From: Betaproteobacteria bacterium
Lineage (GTDB): Bacteria > Pseudomonadota > Gammaproteobacteria > Burkholderiales > Casimicrobiaceae
Length of the DNA stretch: 64,000 nt
Direction of reading: 5' to 3'
Assembly: GCA_016716425.1 (NCBI GenBank)
Contig: JADJWJ010000010.1
Location: 1 to 64,000, forward strand
A model generated the notes under the pieces. It was not told the DNA's origin, searched no databases, and worked only from the letters and a program-made list of their open reading frames with translations. The position numbers and the translations under genes were made by a program. Positions 21,448-29,946 of the stretch are shown piece by piece (position 1 is the first letter of the stretch; each line of letters opens with the position of its first letter).

Positions 21448-21524
21448 TTTCACAAAGAGACGCAGAGGCGCAGAGCGCTGCGCCCGATTGACGTTCTCTG
21501 TGTCTCTGCGTCTCCTGTGAAAAC
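21448..21524. repeat. Inverted-repeat intergenic element (copy 1)
   Basis: TTTCACAAAGAGACGCAGAG opens the element and CTCTGCGTCTCCTGTGAAA closes it as an imperfect inverted copy; the interior is GC-rich. A related element lies at 46735-46824. It occupies almost the whole hpnD-hpnE gap. Elements with these ends are widespread between genes in many proteobacteria. Confidence 0.75.
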
Positions 21525-21536
21525 AGGGTCCCGCCA

Positions 21537-22895
21537 ATGACGGAGCCGCCGGTCGCGATCGTCGGCGGCGGCTGGGCCGGCTGCGCGGCGGCAGTGACGC
21601 TCGCCGACGCCGGCGTGCCGGTCACCGTATACGAGGCCGCCACGATTCCCGGCGGCCGCGCCCGCCGCGTCGAGCGTGCCGGCCTGCCGCTCGACAACGG
21701 CCAGCACGTGCTGCTGGGCGCGTACGCGGCCACGCTCGCGCTGGTCGCGCGCGTGCACGGGGAGCCCGCGGCACGCCGGCAGTTCGTGCGGCGCCCGCTC
21801 GCTGTCGTGCCGTTCGCGGCCGGGCAGACCGACGCGCTGCGGCTCGTGGTGCCACGCGCGCCCGGACGGCTGGGCCTGCTGGTCGCGCTGCTCGGCGCGC
21901 GCGGACTTTCGCTCGACGAGCGCGTGGCCAACCTGCGCTGGTTCCGCGCGCTGGAGCGCGCGGGCTTCCGGCGGCCGGCAGGCGAGTCCGTCGCCCGCAT
22001 GCTGGCGCCGCTGCCGCCGCGCGTCGCGCGCCTGCTGTGGGAGCCGCTGTGCATCGCGGCGCTCAACACGCCGGCGGCAAGCGCGTCGGCGCAGGTGTTC
22101 GCGAACGTGCTGCGCGAGGCGTTCGCCGGCGCGCGCGACGCGAGCGATTTCCTGCTGCCGGCCAATGACCTCGCGGCGATCTTCCCCGAGGCCGCCGCGC
22201 GCTACGTCGAGGGACGCGGCGGCAGCCTGCACACCGGCGAGCGCGCGCAGGTGGTCGCGGCCGCGCGCTCCGGCGTGACCATCGCCGTCGATGGACGGGC
22301 GGCGACGGCGTCCGCGGCGATCGTCGCCGTCGGGCCGCACCAGCTGCGCCACGCGTTCGCGCCCGAGGCCCTGGCCGCGCATCCGCCTCTGCCCGCGGCG
22401 ATCGACGCGCTGGCCGCGCTCGCGTACGAGCCGATCGCCACGGTCTGGCTGGGCTTTGCGCACGCCTTCCGCCTGCCGGCGCCGATGACGCGGCTCGACG
22501 ACGCGCCCGGCCAGTGGGCGTTCGACCGTCCGGACATCCTCGCGCGCGCCGGTCCCGGCAGCCCGCGACTTGCGCAGCTCCTCGCGGTCGTGATCAGCGC
22601 GAGCGGGCCGCACACCGCGCTCTCCGGCGATGCGCTCGCGCACGCGGTCGACGCGCAGCTGCGCCGGATCGAACCCAGGCTGCCGCCGTGCGCCTGGTCG
22701 CAGGCGATCGTGGAGAAGCGCGCGACGTACGCGTGCACGCGCAACCGTCCGCGGCCCGCCGGGCCACGGCTCGCCCCGGGTGTGTACCTCGCCGGCGACT
22801 ACGTCGACGCCGAGTACCCGGCGACGCTGGAGGCCGCGGTCCGCAGCGGCATCGCCGCCGCCGGCGCGGTGCTCGCCGACCGCGGGCCGCACTGA
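21537..22895 (+). CDS. hpnE: Hydroxysqualene dehydroxylase HpnE
   Basis: A 452-residue FAD enzyme of the phytoene-desaturase type that reduces hydroxysqualene to squalene, the third step after HpnD and HpnC. The dinucleotide-binding motif AIVGGGWAGCAAAVTLADAG starts at residue 8, followed by GGRARR and LDNGQHVLLGAY, which are characteristic of HpnE. The C-terminal FAD segment reads GVYLAGDYVDAEYPATLE. The start codon follows the repeat element by 12 bases and has no evident Shine-Dalgarno sequence. Confidence 0.93.
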   Translation: MTEPPVAIVGGGWAGCAAAVTLADAGVPVTVYEAATIPGGRARRVERAGLPLDNGQHVLLGAYAATLALVARVHGEPAARRQFVRRPLAVVPFAAGQTDALRLVVPRAPGRLGLLVALLGARGLSLDERVANLRWFRALERAGFRRPAGESVARMLAPLPPRVARLLWEPLCIAALNTPAASASAQVFANVLREAFAGARDASDFLLPANDLAAIFPEAAARYVEGRGGSLHTGERAQVVAAARSGVTIAVDGRAATASAAIVAVGPHQLRHAFAPEALAAHPPLPAAIDALAALAYEPIATVWLGFAHAFRLPAPMTRLDDAPGQWAFDRPDILARAGPGSPRLAQLLAVVISASGPHTALSGDALAHAVDAQLRRIEPRLPPCAWSQAIVEKRATYACTRNRPRPAGPRLAPGVYLAGDYVDAEYPATLEAAVRSGIAAAGAVLADRGPH

Positions 22896-22993
22896 CCGCC
22901 GCGAGCGCCGATCCGTCAGCGATCCGTAAGCACGTCGCCACGATCATCCCGGCATCCCGCGCCGCTGCGCGGATCACCGGGGAACCCGCAATC

Positions 22994-23782
22994 ATGAAGT
23001 GGCTTCGCACCATCGCCTTGTCCGTCGGCCTGCACGCCGCCGCGTCGGCCGCCGCCGGCACGTCCGTCAACGTCAGCGACCACTGGTGGTCCGAGGGCGA
23101 ATCGGGCTGGGGGCTGTCCATCACGCAGCAGGACGACATCGCGTTCGTCGCGCTGTATGTCTACGGCGACGACCGGCAGCCCGTGTGGTACACGGCCACC
23201 GGCGTCCGCTACGGGCAGGACATGGCGGGCAATCCCGGCTTCCAGGGTGCGCTGTACCGCACGACCGGGCCGCACCACGGCGGGCCGTTCGACCCGGGTC
23301 AGGTGCAGGGAACGCCGGTCGGCACGCTGACATTCGAGGCGACGGGGCCCGCCAGGGCGATCCTCGTGTACGACGTCGGCGGCACGCAGGTGACGAAAAC
23401 GATGACGCGGTTCACGTTTCGCACGCGGGACTGGACCGGGCTCTATCGCGGCGTGCAGCGGGCGAACTACCGCGACTGCATCCCCGGGTTCACGCCGGCG
23501 TTCACGTACGACGACGGGCTCGTCGACGTCGAGCACGAGGGCAGCGCGTTCCGGATGTGGTTCGACGGGAAGAAGGCCGCCTGCATGTACACGGGGACCT
23601 ACGCGCAGCACGGCCGGCTCGGCCGCGTCACCGGCAACTACGTGTGCGCCGACGGCCCGAGCGGGACCTTCACGCTCGACGGGCTCGAGACCAACGAGAA
23701 GGCGATCGCCGCGCGGATCGACGCCTCGCATCCGTCCTGCGGCGCCGCGACGCACGACCTCGCCGGGCTGCTGCTCGACTGA
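22994..23782 (+). CDS. Exported protein of a WW-ESG-WG repeat family, function unknown
   Basis: The protein has 262 residues with a signal peptide (TIALSVGLHAAASAAAG). The mature part begins with DHWWSEGESGWGLSITQ, followed by VALYVYGDDRQPVWYTA. This resembles a domain I know from many secreted Burkholderiales proteins of unknown role, generally of the form WWNPAESGRGF...YD..GRPVWY. The four C-terminal cysteines could form disulfides. It is co-oriented with hpnE, 98 bases away, but there is no reason to link it to hopanoids. It ends just before the low-complexity stretch. Confidence 0.75.
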   Translation: MKWLRTIALSVGLHAAASAAAGTSVNVSDHWWSEGESGWGLSITQQDDIAFVALYVYGDDRQPVWYTATGVRYGQDMAGNPGFQGALYRTTGPHHGGPFDPGQVQGTPVGTLTFEATGPARAILVYDVGGTQVTKTMTRFTFRTRDWTGLYRGVQRANYRDCIPGFTPAFTYDDGLVDVEHEGSAFRMWFDGKKAACMYTGTYAQHGRLGRVTGNYVCADGPSGTFTLDGLETNEKAIAARIDASHPSCGAATHDLAGLLLD

Positions 23783-23799
23783 TTTCAGGACGGGGTTTG

Positions 23800-23995
23800 C
23801 CGCCCCGGGGGCCCGCCCCGCCGCCCCCCCCGCCGAGGGGGGGGAGGGGGGGGGGGGGGGGGTGAACCGGGGAGGGGAAAAAAAAAAAAAGCGGGGGCCC
23901 CCCGGGGGGGGGGGGGGGGGGGGGGGGGGACCGGCCCAGAAGGAAAAAGAGCCCGCCCCCCCCCCGCCCCAAAAAAAAAAAAAAAAGGCGGCGGG
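23800..23995. other. Extreme low-complexity stretch, possible assembly artefact
   Basis: About 200 bases made largely of long runs of G, C and A, including several uninterrupted G runs and two A runs of 13 or more. Nothing similar occurs elsewhere in the window. It lies exactly between two converging genes, where strong hairpin terminators could defeat sequencing. I see no gene here. Confidence 0.8.
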
Positions 23996-24769
23996 CTACA
24001 GCCAGGCGAGCGCGTGCCCGCCGTCGACGGTGATCGTCGCGCCGGTCATGTAGCGCCCGGCGTCGGAGGCCAACAGCAGCAGCGCGCCGTCGAGGTCGCC
24101 GGGGGTGCCGAAACGGCGCATCGGCACCCGCTTGCCGAGGGACTCGCCGGCGGGCGAGCGGAGGAAGTCGCGGTTGAGGTCCGTCTCGACGTAGCCGGGC
24201 GCAAGCGCGTTCACGCGGATGCCGTGCGCCGCCCACTCGAGCGCGAGCGCCTCGGTCAGGCGCAAGAGGCCCGCCTTCGCCGTGATGTAGGCGGCGACCT
24301 GCTTCGCCACGCGGAGCGCGAGGATCGACGCGACGTTGACGATCGCGCCACCGCGCCGGCCGTCGACCATCGCCTGCGCGACGGCGCGCGCGACGCGGAA
24401 CGCGCCGTCGAGGTTGGTGTCGATCACGCTGCGCCACGCCTCCTCGTCCGTCTGCAGCGCCGGCCGCGTCATCGTGACGCCCGCGTTGTTGACGAGGATG
24501 TCGATGCGTCCGGCTGCGGCGACGGCAGCAGCCACCGCGCGGCCGACGCTCGCGGGATCGCGCACGTCGAGCGCGACCGCGTGCGCGCGACCGCCCGCGG
24601 AAGCGATGTCCGCGACCAGCGTGGCGAGCGCGTCGCCGCGGCGGGCGGCCGCGACGACTGTCGCGCCGTGCCGTGCGGCGAGCTCTGCGAAGTGGCGCCC
24701 GAGGCCGCTCGACGCGCCGGTGACGAGGACGACCCGCTCGTGCAGGAGATCGGCGGCGAACATCGTCAT
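23996..24769 (-). CDS. Short-chain dehydrogenase/reductase
   Basis: A 257-residue NAD(P)-dependent SDR. The Rossmann motif TGASSGLGRH starts near residue 17; NNAG, the active-site serine in NVASIL and the YxxxK pair in YITAKAG follow, then the usual PGYVETDLN and a C-terminal DGGHALAWL. The ATG at 24769 has GAGGTG upstream. It lies 20 bases downstream of an acyl-CoA synthetase gene on the same strand, so it may act on a beta-hydroxy- or ketoacyl substrate, but that is inference from context. The stop codon touches the low-complexity stretch. Confidence 0.9.
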   Translation of the reverse strand: MTMFAADLLHERVVLVTGASSGLGRHFAELAARHGATVVAAARRGDALATLVADIASAGGRAHAVALDVRDPASVGRAVAAAVAAAGRIDILVNNAGVTMTRPALQTDEEAWRSVIDTNLDGAFRVARAVAQAMVDGRRGGAIVNVASILALRVAKQVAAYITAKAGLLRLTEALALEWAAHGIRVNALAPGYVETDLNRDFLRSPAGESLGKRVPMRRFGTPGDLDGALLLLASDAGRYMTGATITVDGGHALAWL

Positions 24770-24789
24770 GCGGCACCTCGCATCGGAAC

Positions 24790-26436
24790 TCAGGCGGAGT
24801 CGAGCGTGCGCGCCCGGTCGCGCAGCACGAACTTCTGGATCTTGCCGGTCGCGGTCTTCGGCAGCGGGCCGAACACGACGGTCTGCGGCACCTTGAAGTG
24901 CGCGATGTGCGCGCGGCACCAGCCGACGATGTCGGCGGCGGTGACCGGGTCCGCGCCGGGCTTGACCGTCACGAACGCGCACGGCGACTCGCCCCACTTC
25001 GCGTCGGGTCGCGCGACCACGGCCGCCTCCATCACCGCGGGGTGCCGGTACAGGCACTCCTCGACCTCCAGCGAGCTCACGTTCTCGCCGCCGGTGATGA
25101 TGATGTCCTTGCTGCGGTCCTTGATCTCGATGTAGTTGTCCGGGTGCCAGACCGCGAGGTCGCCGGAGTGGTACCAGTCGTGCGCGAACGCCGCCGCCGT
25201 CGCGCGCGGGTTGCCGAGGTACCCCTTCATGATCGTGTTCCCGCGCAGCATCACCTCGCCGAGCGTCCGGCCGTCGCGTGGCACCGGCGCGCCGGTTTCC
25301 GGGTCGCCGACCTGCAACTCGCCGAGCGTGGGCATCGCCACCCCCTGCCGCGCCATCCGCTGCGCGCGCGCGGGCAACGGCAGCGCCGACCAGTCGTCCT
25401 GCGGCGCGCAAATCGTGGCCGGTCCGTACGACTCGGTGAGGCCGTACAGGTGCGTCACGCGGAAGCCCATCGCCTCCATCGCCTCGATGACCGCCGACGG
25501 CGGCGCGGCGCCGCCGGTGGCGACGTCGACCGCGTGGGCGAAGCGCAGCTTGACGGCGTCCGGCGCGTGGATCAGCAGCGTGAGCACGATCGGCGCGCCG
25601 CACAGGTGCGTGACGCGGTGGTCGCGGATCGCCGGGAAGACGAGCGCCGGGTCCACGCGCCGCAGGCACACGTGCGTGCCGCCGGCCGCGGTGACCGCCC
25701 ACGTGTACGTCCAGCCGCAGCAGTGGAACATCGGCAGCGTCCACAGGTAGACGGACTCGGGCGAGAGCCGGAACGCGAGCGCGTTGCCGAGCGCGTTGAG
25801 GTACGCGCCGCGGTGGTGGTAGACCACGCCCTTCGGGTCGCCGGTCGTGCCCGACGTGTAGAGCAGCGCCAGCGCGTCCCACTCGTCGCGCGGCCCCGGC
25901 CACGCGAACGCCGGGTCGCCCTCGCCGATGAGGTCCTCGTAGCGAATGGCGCCGACGCGCGCGCCCGGCGGGCCCTCGGGATCGTCGATGTCGACGACGA
26001 GCGGCGGCGCGGCGACGTCCCGCAATGCCGCCGCGACCACCGGCGCGAACTCGGCGTCCGTGAGCAGGACCTTCGCGCGTCCATGCTGCAGGATGAACGC
26101 GATCGTGGCCGGATCGAGCCGCACGTTGAGCGGATTGAGCACGGCGCCGAGCGCCGGCACCGCGTAGTGCGCCTCCAGCAGCGCCGGGACGTTCGGCGCC
26201 ATGACGGCGACGGTGTCGCCGGGGCCCACACCGCGCGCCGCGAGCGCGGCCGCCAGGCGCCGGCAGCGCGCTTCGAACTCCCGGTACGTGTACGCGAGCC
26301 GCCCGTGGCGCACGGCGACCTTGCCCGGCCAGACGAGCGCGCTGCGCTCGAGGAACGCGACCGGCGTCAGCGGGACGTGGTTGGCCCGGTTGCGCGGCAG
26401 GCCGCGCTCGAACGGGGAATCGGCGCCTGCGGTCAT
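24790..26436 (-). CDS. Acyl-CoA synthetase (AMP-forming)
   Basis: A 548-residue member of the adenylate-forming family that activates a carboxylic acid to its CoA thioester via an acyl-AMP. The phosphate-binding loop LLYTSGTTGDPKG is near residue 195, the motif YGLTESYGP and the hinge region DRSKDIIITGGENVSSLEVE follow, and the catalytic lysine lies in TATGKIQKF close to the C-terminus. The sequence is nearest to medium-chain or methylmercaptopropionate-type CoA ligases (AlkK/DmdB group); the substrate cannot be set from sequence. An SDR gene follows directly and smpB is 13 bases upstream. Confidence 0.9.
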   Translation of the reverse strand: MTAGADSPFERGLPRNRANHVPLTPVAFLERSALVWPGKVAVRHGRLAYTYREFEARCRRLAAALAARGVGPGDTVAVMAPNVPALLEAHYAVPALGAVLNPLNVRLDPATIAFILQHGRAKVLLTDAEFAPVVAAALRDVAAPPLVVDIDDPEGPPGARVGAIRYEDLIGEGDPAFAWPGPRDEWDALALLYTSGTTGDPKGVVYHHRGAYLNALGNALAFRLSPESVYLWTLPMFHCCGWTYTWAVTAAGGTHVCLRRVDPALVFPAIRDHRVTHLCGAPIVLTLLIHAPDAVKLRFAHAVDVATGGAAPPSAVIEAMEAMGFRVTHLYGLTESYGPATICAPQDDWSALPLPARAQRMARQGVAMPTLGELQVGDPETGAPVPRDGRTLGEVMLRGNTIMKGYLGNPRATAAAFAHDWYHSGDLAVWHPDNYIEIKDRSKDIIITGGENVSSLEVEECLYRHPAVMEAAVVARPDAKWGESPCAFVTVKPGADPVTAADIVGWCRAHIAHFKVPQTVVFGPLPKTATGKIQKFVLRDRARTLDSA

Positions 26437-26449
26437 CGCGAACGGCGCG

Positions 26450-26908
26450 TCAGCGCGGCACGCCCGTGCGGTTGCGCAGGATCCGCTGCTGCTCGCGGTT
26501 CCACTCGCGGTCGCGGATGGCGTCGCGCTTGTCGTGCTGCTTCTTGCCCTTGGCGAGCCCGACCTCGAGCTTGATCCGGCCGTGCTTGTAGTGGAGATCG
26601 AGCGGCGCCAGCGTGTACCCGGCGCGCTCGACCTTGCCGACGAGCCGGTTGATCTCCTCGCGGTGCAGCAGCAGCTTGCGCGTGCGCGTCGGGTCCGCGC
26701 GCACGTGCGTCGACGCCTGCGTCAGCGGCGTGATGTGCGCACCGACGAGCACGATCTCGCCGCCCTTCACCACGACGTAGGCCTCCTTCAGGTGCGCGCG
26801 TCCCGCCCGGATCGCCTTGACCTCCCAGCCTTCGAGCGCGAGCCCGGCCTCGAAGCGTTCCTCGATAAAATAGTCGTGGAACGCCTTGCGGTTTTCGACG
26901 ATGCTCAT
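26450..26908 (-). CDS. smpB: SsrA-binding protein SmpB
   Basis: A 152-residue protein that binds tmRNA and brings it to stalled ribosomes for trans-translation; tagged products are then degraded by ClpXP, also encoded in this window. Family features are clear: NRKAFHDYFIEERFEAGLAL, GWEVKAIRAGRAHLKEAYV and the basic C-terminal tail with KGKKQHDKRD. It is divergent from ratA, a conserved pair in proteobacteria. Confidence 0.96.
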   Translation of the reverse strand: MSIVENRKAFHDYFIEERFEAGLALEGWEVKAIRAGRAHLKEAYVVVKGGEIVLVGAHITPLTQASTHVRADPTRTRKLLLHREEINRLVGKVERAGYTLAPLDLHYKHGRIKLEVGLAKGKKQHDKRDAIRDREWNREQQRILRNRTGVPR

Positions 26909-26975
26909 GACGGATCCGACCTGCGCGCGCCCTGCGGCGCGCCGTCGCCCATTCTAGCAACCCGCCACCGACGCC

Positions 26976-27419
26976 ATGCACCGCGCGCAGAAGTCCGTCC
27001 TCGTGCCGTACAGCGCCAGGCAGATGTTCGACCTGGTCGACGACGTCGCGCGCTACCCGGAGTTCGTGCCGTGGTGCAGCGGCAGCGAGGTACTCGAGCG
27101 GCACGACGGCGGCAAGACGGCCCGGCTCGACATCAACTACCACGGCGTGCGCGCCCACTTCACGACCGACAACGCGAACGCGCCGCCCGAGTCGATCGTC
27201 GTCACGCTGAAGGACGGCCCCTTTCGCCACCTGCACGGCGAGTGGACGTTCCGCGCGCTGGCCGAGGACGCCTGCAAGGTCGAGTTCGTCATCGCGTACG
27301 AGTTCAAGACGCACGTGCTGGAGACACTGGTCGGGCCGGTGTTCAACCACATCTGCAACACGTTCATCGACGCGTTCGTGCACCGGGCCGAGCGGCACTA
27401 CGCGAAGCCGGTGCCGTGA
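26976..27419 (+). CDS. ratA: RatA/Coq10-type START-domain protein
   Basis: A 147-residue protein of the polyketide-cyclase/START family: KSVLVPYSARQMFDLVDDVARYPEFVPWCSG region, then GPFRHLHGEW and a C-terminal helix. In E. coli RatA was described as inhibiting 70S ribosome assembly; eukaryotic Coq10 relatives bind ubiquinone, and the true role of bacterial members is debated. It sits divergent from smpB and overlaps rnfH by four bases (GTGA), the standard arrangement. Confidence 0.92.
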   Translation: MHRAQKSVLVPYSARQMFDLVDDVARYPEFVPWCSGSEVLERHDGGKTARLDINYHGVRAHFTTDNANAPPESIVVTLKDGPFRHLHGEWTFRALAEDACKVEFVIAYEFKTHVLETLVGPVFNHICNTFIDAFVHRAERHYAKPVP

Positions 27420-27733
27420 CGCGGGCGGTCACGGTCACGGTCGCGTACGCGGCGCCGGGCGTCGAGGCCATCGTGACGGTCGCGCTGCCGGCGGGGGCGA
27501 CGGTGGCCGACGCCGTGGCGGCCAGCGGCGTGCTGCAGCGCTGCGGCGCAGTGCCCGCCGCGATCGGTTATGCGATCCACGGCCAGCGGGCGGCGGCGCA
27601 CACGCCGGTGGCCGACGGCGACCGCGTCGAACTGACGCGTCCGCTGGTTGCCGACGCGAAGGCGGCCCGCCGCGCCCGCGCGCGGGAGCGCCCGCTTCCG
27701 CACGCCCCGCCACGGACCAGGCGTCGACCCTGA
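27416..27733 (+). CDS. rnfH: RnfH family protein (UPF0125)
   Basis: A 105-residue ubiquitin-fold protein. TVTVAYAAPGVEAIVTVALPAG, then ATVADAVAASGVL and a conserved DGDRVELTRPL match RnfH, whose function is not settled. The GTG start overlaps the ratA stop as GTGA, so the two are probably translated together. The tail after residue 80 is basic and proline-rich, longer than typical. Confidence 0.88.
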   Translation: MTRAVTVTVAYAAPGVEAIVTVALPAGATVADAVAASGVLQRCGAVPAAIGYAIHGQRAAAHTPVADGDRVELTRPLVADAKAARRARARERPLPHAPPRTRRRP

Positions 27734-27781
27734 CGGCCCGCCGCTTTTGCGCGGTCCGGGAAAATCCGCGACAATGCGCGG

Positions 27782-28399
27782 ATGTCCGCACGCACCGCAC
27801 GATCGTTCGCCGCCGTCACCGCCGTCGCCGCCGCGCTGACGGCAGCACCCGTGGCCCTCGCCGCGACCTCCGCGCCCTCCCGGTCGTTCGCCGCGTCGGC
27901 GGCGGAGACCGCCGGCAAGTTCTGGAGCGGCGCGCAGGACGTCGCGATCTACGCGCTCGGCATGATCGGCGTCGACTACAAGTTCGGCGGCAACTCGCCC
28001 GAGACCGGACTGGACTGCAGCGGCCTCGTCCGCTACGTGTTCCAGCAGGTGACCGGCTTCACGCTGCCGCGCACGTCGAAGGAGATGAGCGGCCTGGGCG
28101 CCAAGGTCGCCGTCGGCGACCTGAAGCCCGGCGACCTCGTGTTCTTCAATACGCGCCGGTTCCAGTTCTCGCACGTCGGCATCTACCTGGGCGACAACCG
28201 CTTCATCCACGCGCCGTCGGCCGGCGCCGAGGTCGAGATCGCGCGGCTGTCCGAGTCCTACTGGCAGAAGCATTTCAACGGCGCGCGCCGGCTGGTCGGC
28301 GTGTTGCCGTCGCTGGTGCCGAACGTGATCGCGCCGGCCTACGCGGCCGCGCCCGTGTCCGAGGACCCGCCCGCGGACCGCGACGCGGCGAAGCCGTAA
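27782..28399 (+). CDS. Exported NlpC/P60 cell-wall peptidase
   Basis: A 205-residue protein with an N-terminal signal sequence (Ala-rich, about 1-28) and one NlpC/P60 domain of the DL-endopeptidase type that cuts peptidoglycan stem peptides. The catalytic cysteine is Cys79 in GLDCSGLVRYVF, the histidine is His131 in SHVGIYLGD, and a third polar residue lies at His143 (FIHAPS). It lacks the lipobox of NlpC-type lipoproteins. A proline-rich tail follows the domain. It is convergent with the ankyrin gene. Confidence 0.9.
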   Translation: MSARTARSFAAVTAVAAALTAAPVALAATSAPSRSFAASAAETAGKFWSGAQDVAIYALGMIGVDYKFGGNSPETGLDCSGLVRYVFQQVTGFTLPRTSKEMSGLGAKVAVGDLKPGDLVFFNTRRFQFSHVGIYLGDNRFIHAPSAGAEVEIARLSESYWQKHFNGARRLVGVLPSLVPNVIAPAYAAAPVSEDPPADRDAAKP

Positions 28400-28405
28400 C
28401 GCCCG

Positions 28406-29068
28406 TCAGTCCCTGGCGCCGGCGCGGCGCAGCTGCGCCGCCATCTCGCGCTCGTTGCCACGCTCGGCCCACGCGAGCGCGGTCGCGCCGTCCTGGTTCC
28501 GGAGGTTGACGTCGGCGCCCCTGGCGATCAGCAGCGCCACCGTCGGGCCCTTCCCCTCGCGCACCGCCATCATCAGCGCCGACGTGCCGTTCGGCGACAC
28601 CGCGTTGATCTTCGCCCCCTCCGCGAGCAGGTAGGCGACGACGGCGTCGTGCCCGCCGGTCGCCGCGTAGATGAGCGGCGTCCAGCCGGCGCCGTCGATG
28701 TCCGCACCGCGCGCGCGCAGCTTCTGCACGAGGCCGAGGTGGCCGTTCAGCGCCGCCGCCATGATCGCCGAGTCGCCGAACGTGCTCCTCGCATTGACGT
28801 TGGCCTTCGCGGCGAGCAGCGCGTCGATCGTGCCCGTGTAGTTGCCGCGGGCGGCGAGCACCAGCGCCGGCTCGCCCTCGGGACTGACGGTGTTGGGGTC
28901 GACCCCCTTGGCGAGCAGCTCGCGCACCAGCGCCACGCGGTCGTTGGCGACGGCGAAGATGAAATCCTCGTAGAGGTCGGCGGCAGCGGGCGCGGCACAG
29001 GCGGCGGCGAGCGCGAGCGCGGCGGCGAGGCGGTACAGGAACGAACGCAGGGGATCAGGCAGGAACAT
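28406..29068 (-). CDS. Exported ankyrin-repeat protein
   Basis: A 220-residue protein with a signal peptide (SFLYRLAAALALAAACAAPAAA) followed by about five ankyrin repeats, seen as recurring GADxxxxxxxGxTPLxxAxxxG-like units (RGADIDGAGWTPLIYAATGG, EGAKINAVSPNGTSALMMA). Ankyrin repeats bind proteins; a periplasmic location is likely. The start overlaps the end of tatD by 14 bases, suggesting co-transcription. Function unknown. Confidence 0.88.
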   Translation of the reverse strand: MFLPDPLRSFLYRLAAALALAAACAAPAAADLYEDFIFAVANDRVALVRELLAKGVDPNTVSPEGEPALVLAARGNYTGTIDALLAAKANVNARSTFGDSAIMAAALNGHLGLVQKLRARGADIDGAGWTPLIYAATGGHDAVVAYLLAEGAKINAVSPNGTSALMMAVREGKGPTVALLIARGADVNLRNQDGATALAWAERGNEREMAAQLRRAGARD

Positions 29069-29840
29069 GGGCTTCGGGCTCGATGTTGAACAGACGGAAG
29101 AAATTGGCCGAGGTCGCCGCGGCGACGGTTTCGGTGGCGATGCCGCGCAGCCGGGCGATTTCCTCGCCGACGTGGCGCACCCACGCCGGCTGGTTGCGGC
29201 GGCCGCGGTGCGGCACCGGTGCGAGGTAGGGGCTGTCGGTCTCGATCAGCATCCGGTCGAGCGGCACGCGGCGCGCGACGTCCTTGAGCTCCAGGGCGTT
29301 GCGGAACGTCACGATGCCGGAGAACGAGATGTGGAATCCCAGGTCGAGCGCCGCGCGCGCGACGTCCCACGACTCGGTGAAGCAGTGCATGACGCCGCCC
29401 GCGTCGGCGGCGCGCTCCTCGCGCATGATCGCGAGCGTGTCCGCCGCGGCGGCCCGCGTGTGGATCACGAGCGGCTTGCCGGCCTCGCGCGCCGCGCGGA
29501 TGTGGCGGCGGAAGCGCTCGCGTTGCCACTCGAGGTTGCCTTCCTGCCGGTAGTAGTCGAGCCCGGTCTCGCCGATGGCGACGACCTTCGGTGTTGCCGC
29601 CAGCGCGGCGAGCTCCGCGACCGTCGGCTCCGGCGTGTCCGTGTAGTCCGGGTGCACGCCGACCGTCGCGTACAGGTTCGGGTGCGCCCGCGCGAGCGCG
29701 ATCACGTTGGGCCACGCGGGGAGGTCGACGCCGATGGTGAGTGCGTGCGTGACGCCGTGCTCGCGCATCGCTGCGAGGAGCTGCGGCAGGTCCGCGGCGA
29801 ACTCCGGGAAATCGAGGTGGCAGTGGGAGTCGACGAACAC
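29055..29840 (-). CDS. tatD: TatD family metal-dependent hydrolase
   Basis: A 261-residue TIM-barrel nuclease-like hydrolase; relatives act as 3'-5' exonucleases or D-aminoacyl-tRNA deacylases. Metal ligands are all visible: His6 and His8 (DSHCHLDF), Glu91 (GETGLDYY), His127 (VIHTR), His152 (MHCF) and Asp202 (ETDSPYLAP). The start is GTG at 29840, with no Shine-Dalgarno because an intergenic repeat abuts it. Its neighbours holB and tmk upstream form a usual tmk-holB-pilZ-tatD series. Confidence 0.94.
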   Translation of the reverse strand: MFVDSHCHLDFPEFAADLPQLLAAMREHGVTHALTIGVDLPAWPNVIALARAHPNLYATVGVHPDYTDTPEPTVAELAALAATPKVVAIGETGLDYYRQEGNLEWQRERFRRHIRAAREAGKPLVIHTRAAAADTLAIMREERAADAGGVMHCFTESWDVARAALDLGFHISFSGIVTFRNALELKDVARRVPLDRMLIETDSPYLAPVPHRGRRNQPAWVRHVGEEIARLRGIATETVAAATSANFFRLFNIEPEAHVPA

Positions 29841-29841
29841 A

Positions 29842-29946
29842 GGGATCAGAGGTCAGGGATCAGGAATCAGAGAACGGCGTCCGCAATCGGCACCCGGACT
29901 GCAGGACGAAACTCTGATTCCTGATCCCTGATTCCCGATCCCTGAA
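29842..29946. repeat. Inverted GATCAGG-type intergenic repeat
   Basis: The 20-base sequence at 29853-29872 (TCAGGGATCAGGAATCAGAG) recurs exactly inverted at 29912-29931, and shorter GGGATCAG/CTGATCCC units flank both arms. It fills the whole space between the PilZ gene and tatD. It could act as a terminator-like hairpin or be a mobile repeat. Confidence 0.75.

Noticed and set aside
24770..25903. Apparent fusion of the SDR with upstream coding
   Set aside because: The upstream part of the frame is antisense-like composition overlapping the acyl-CoA synthetase, which is in another frame; the SDR has its own start and ribosome site.
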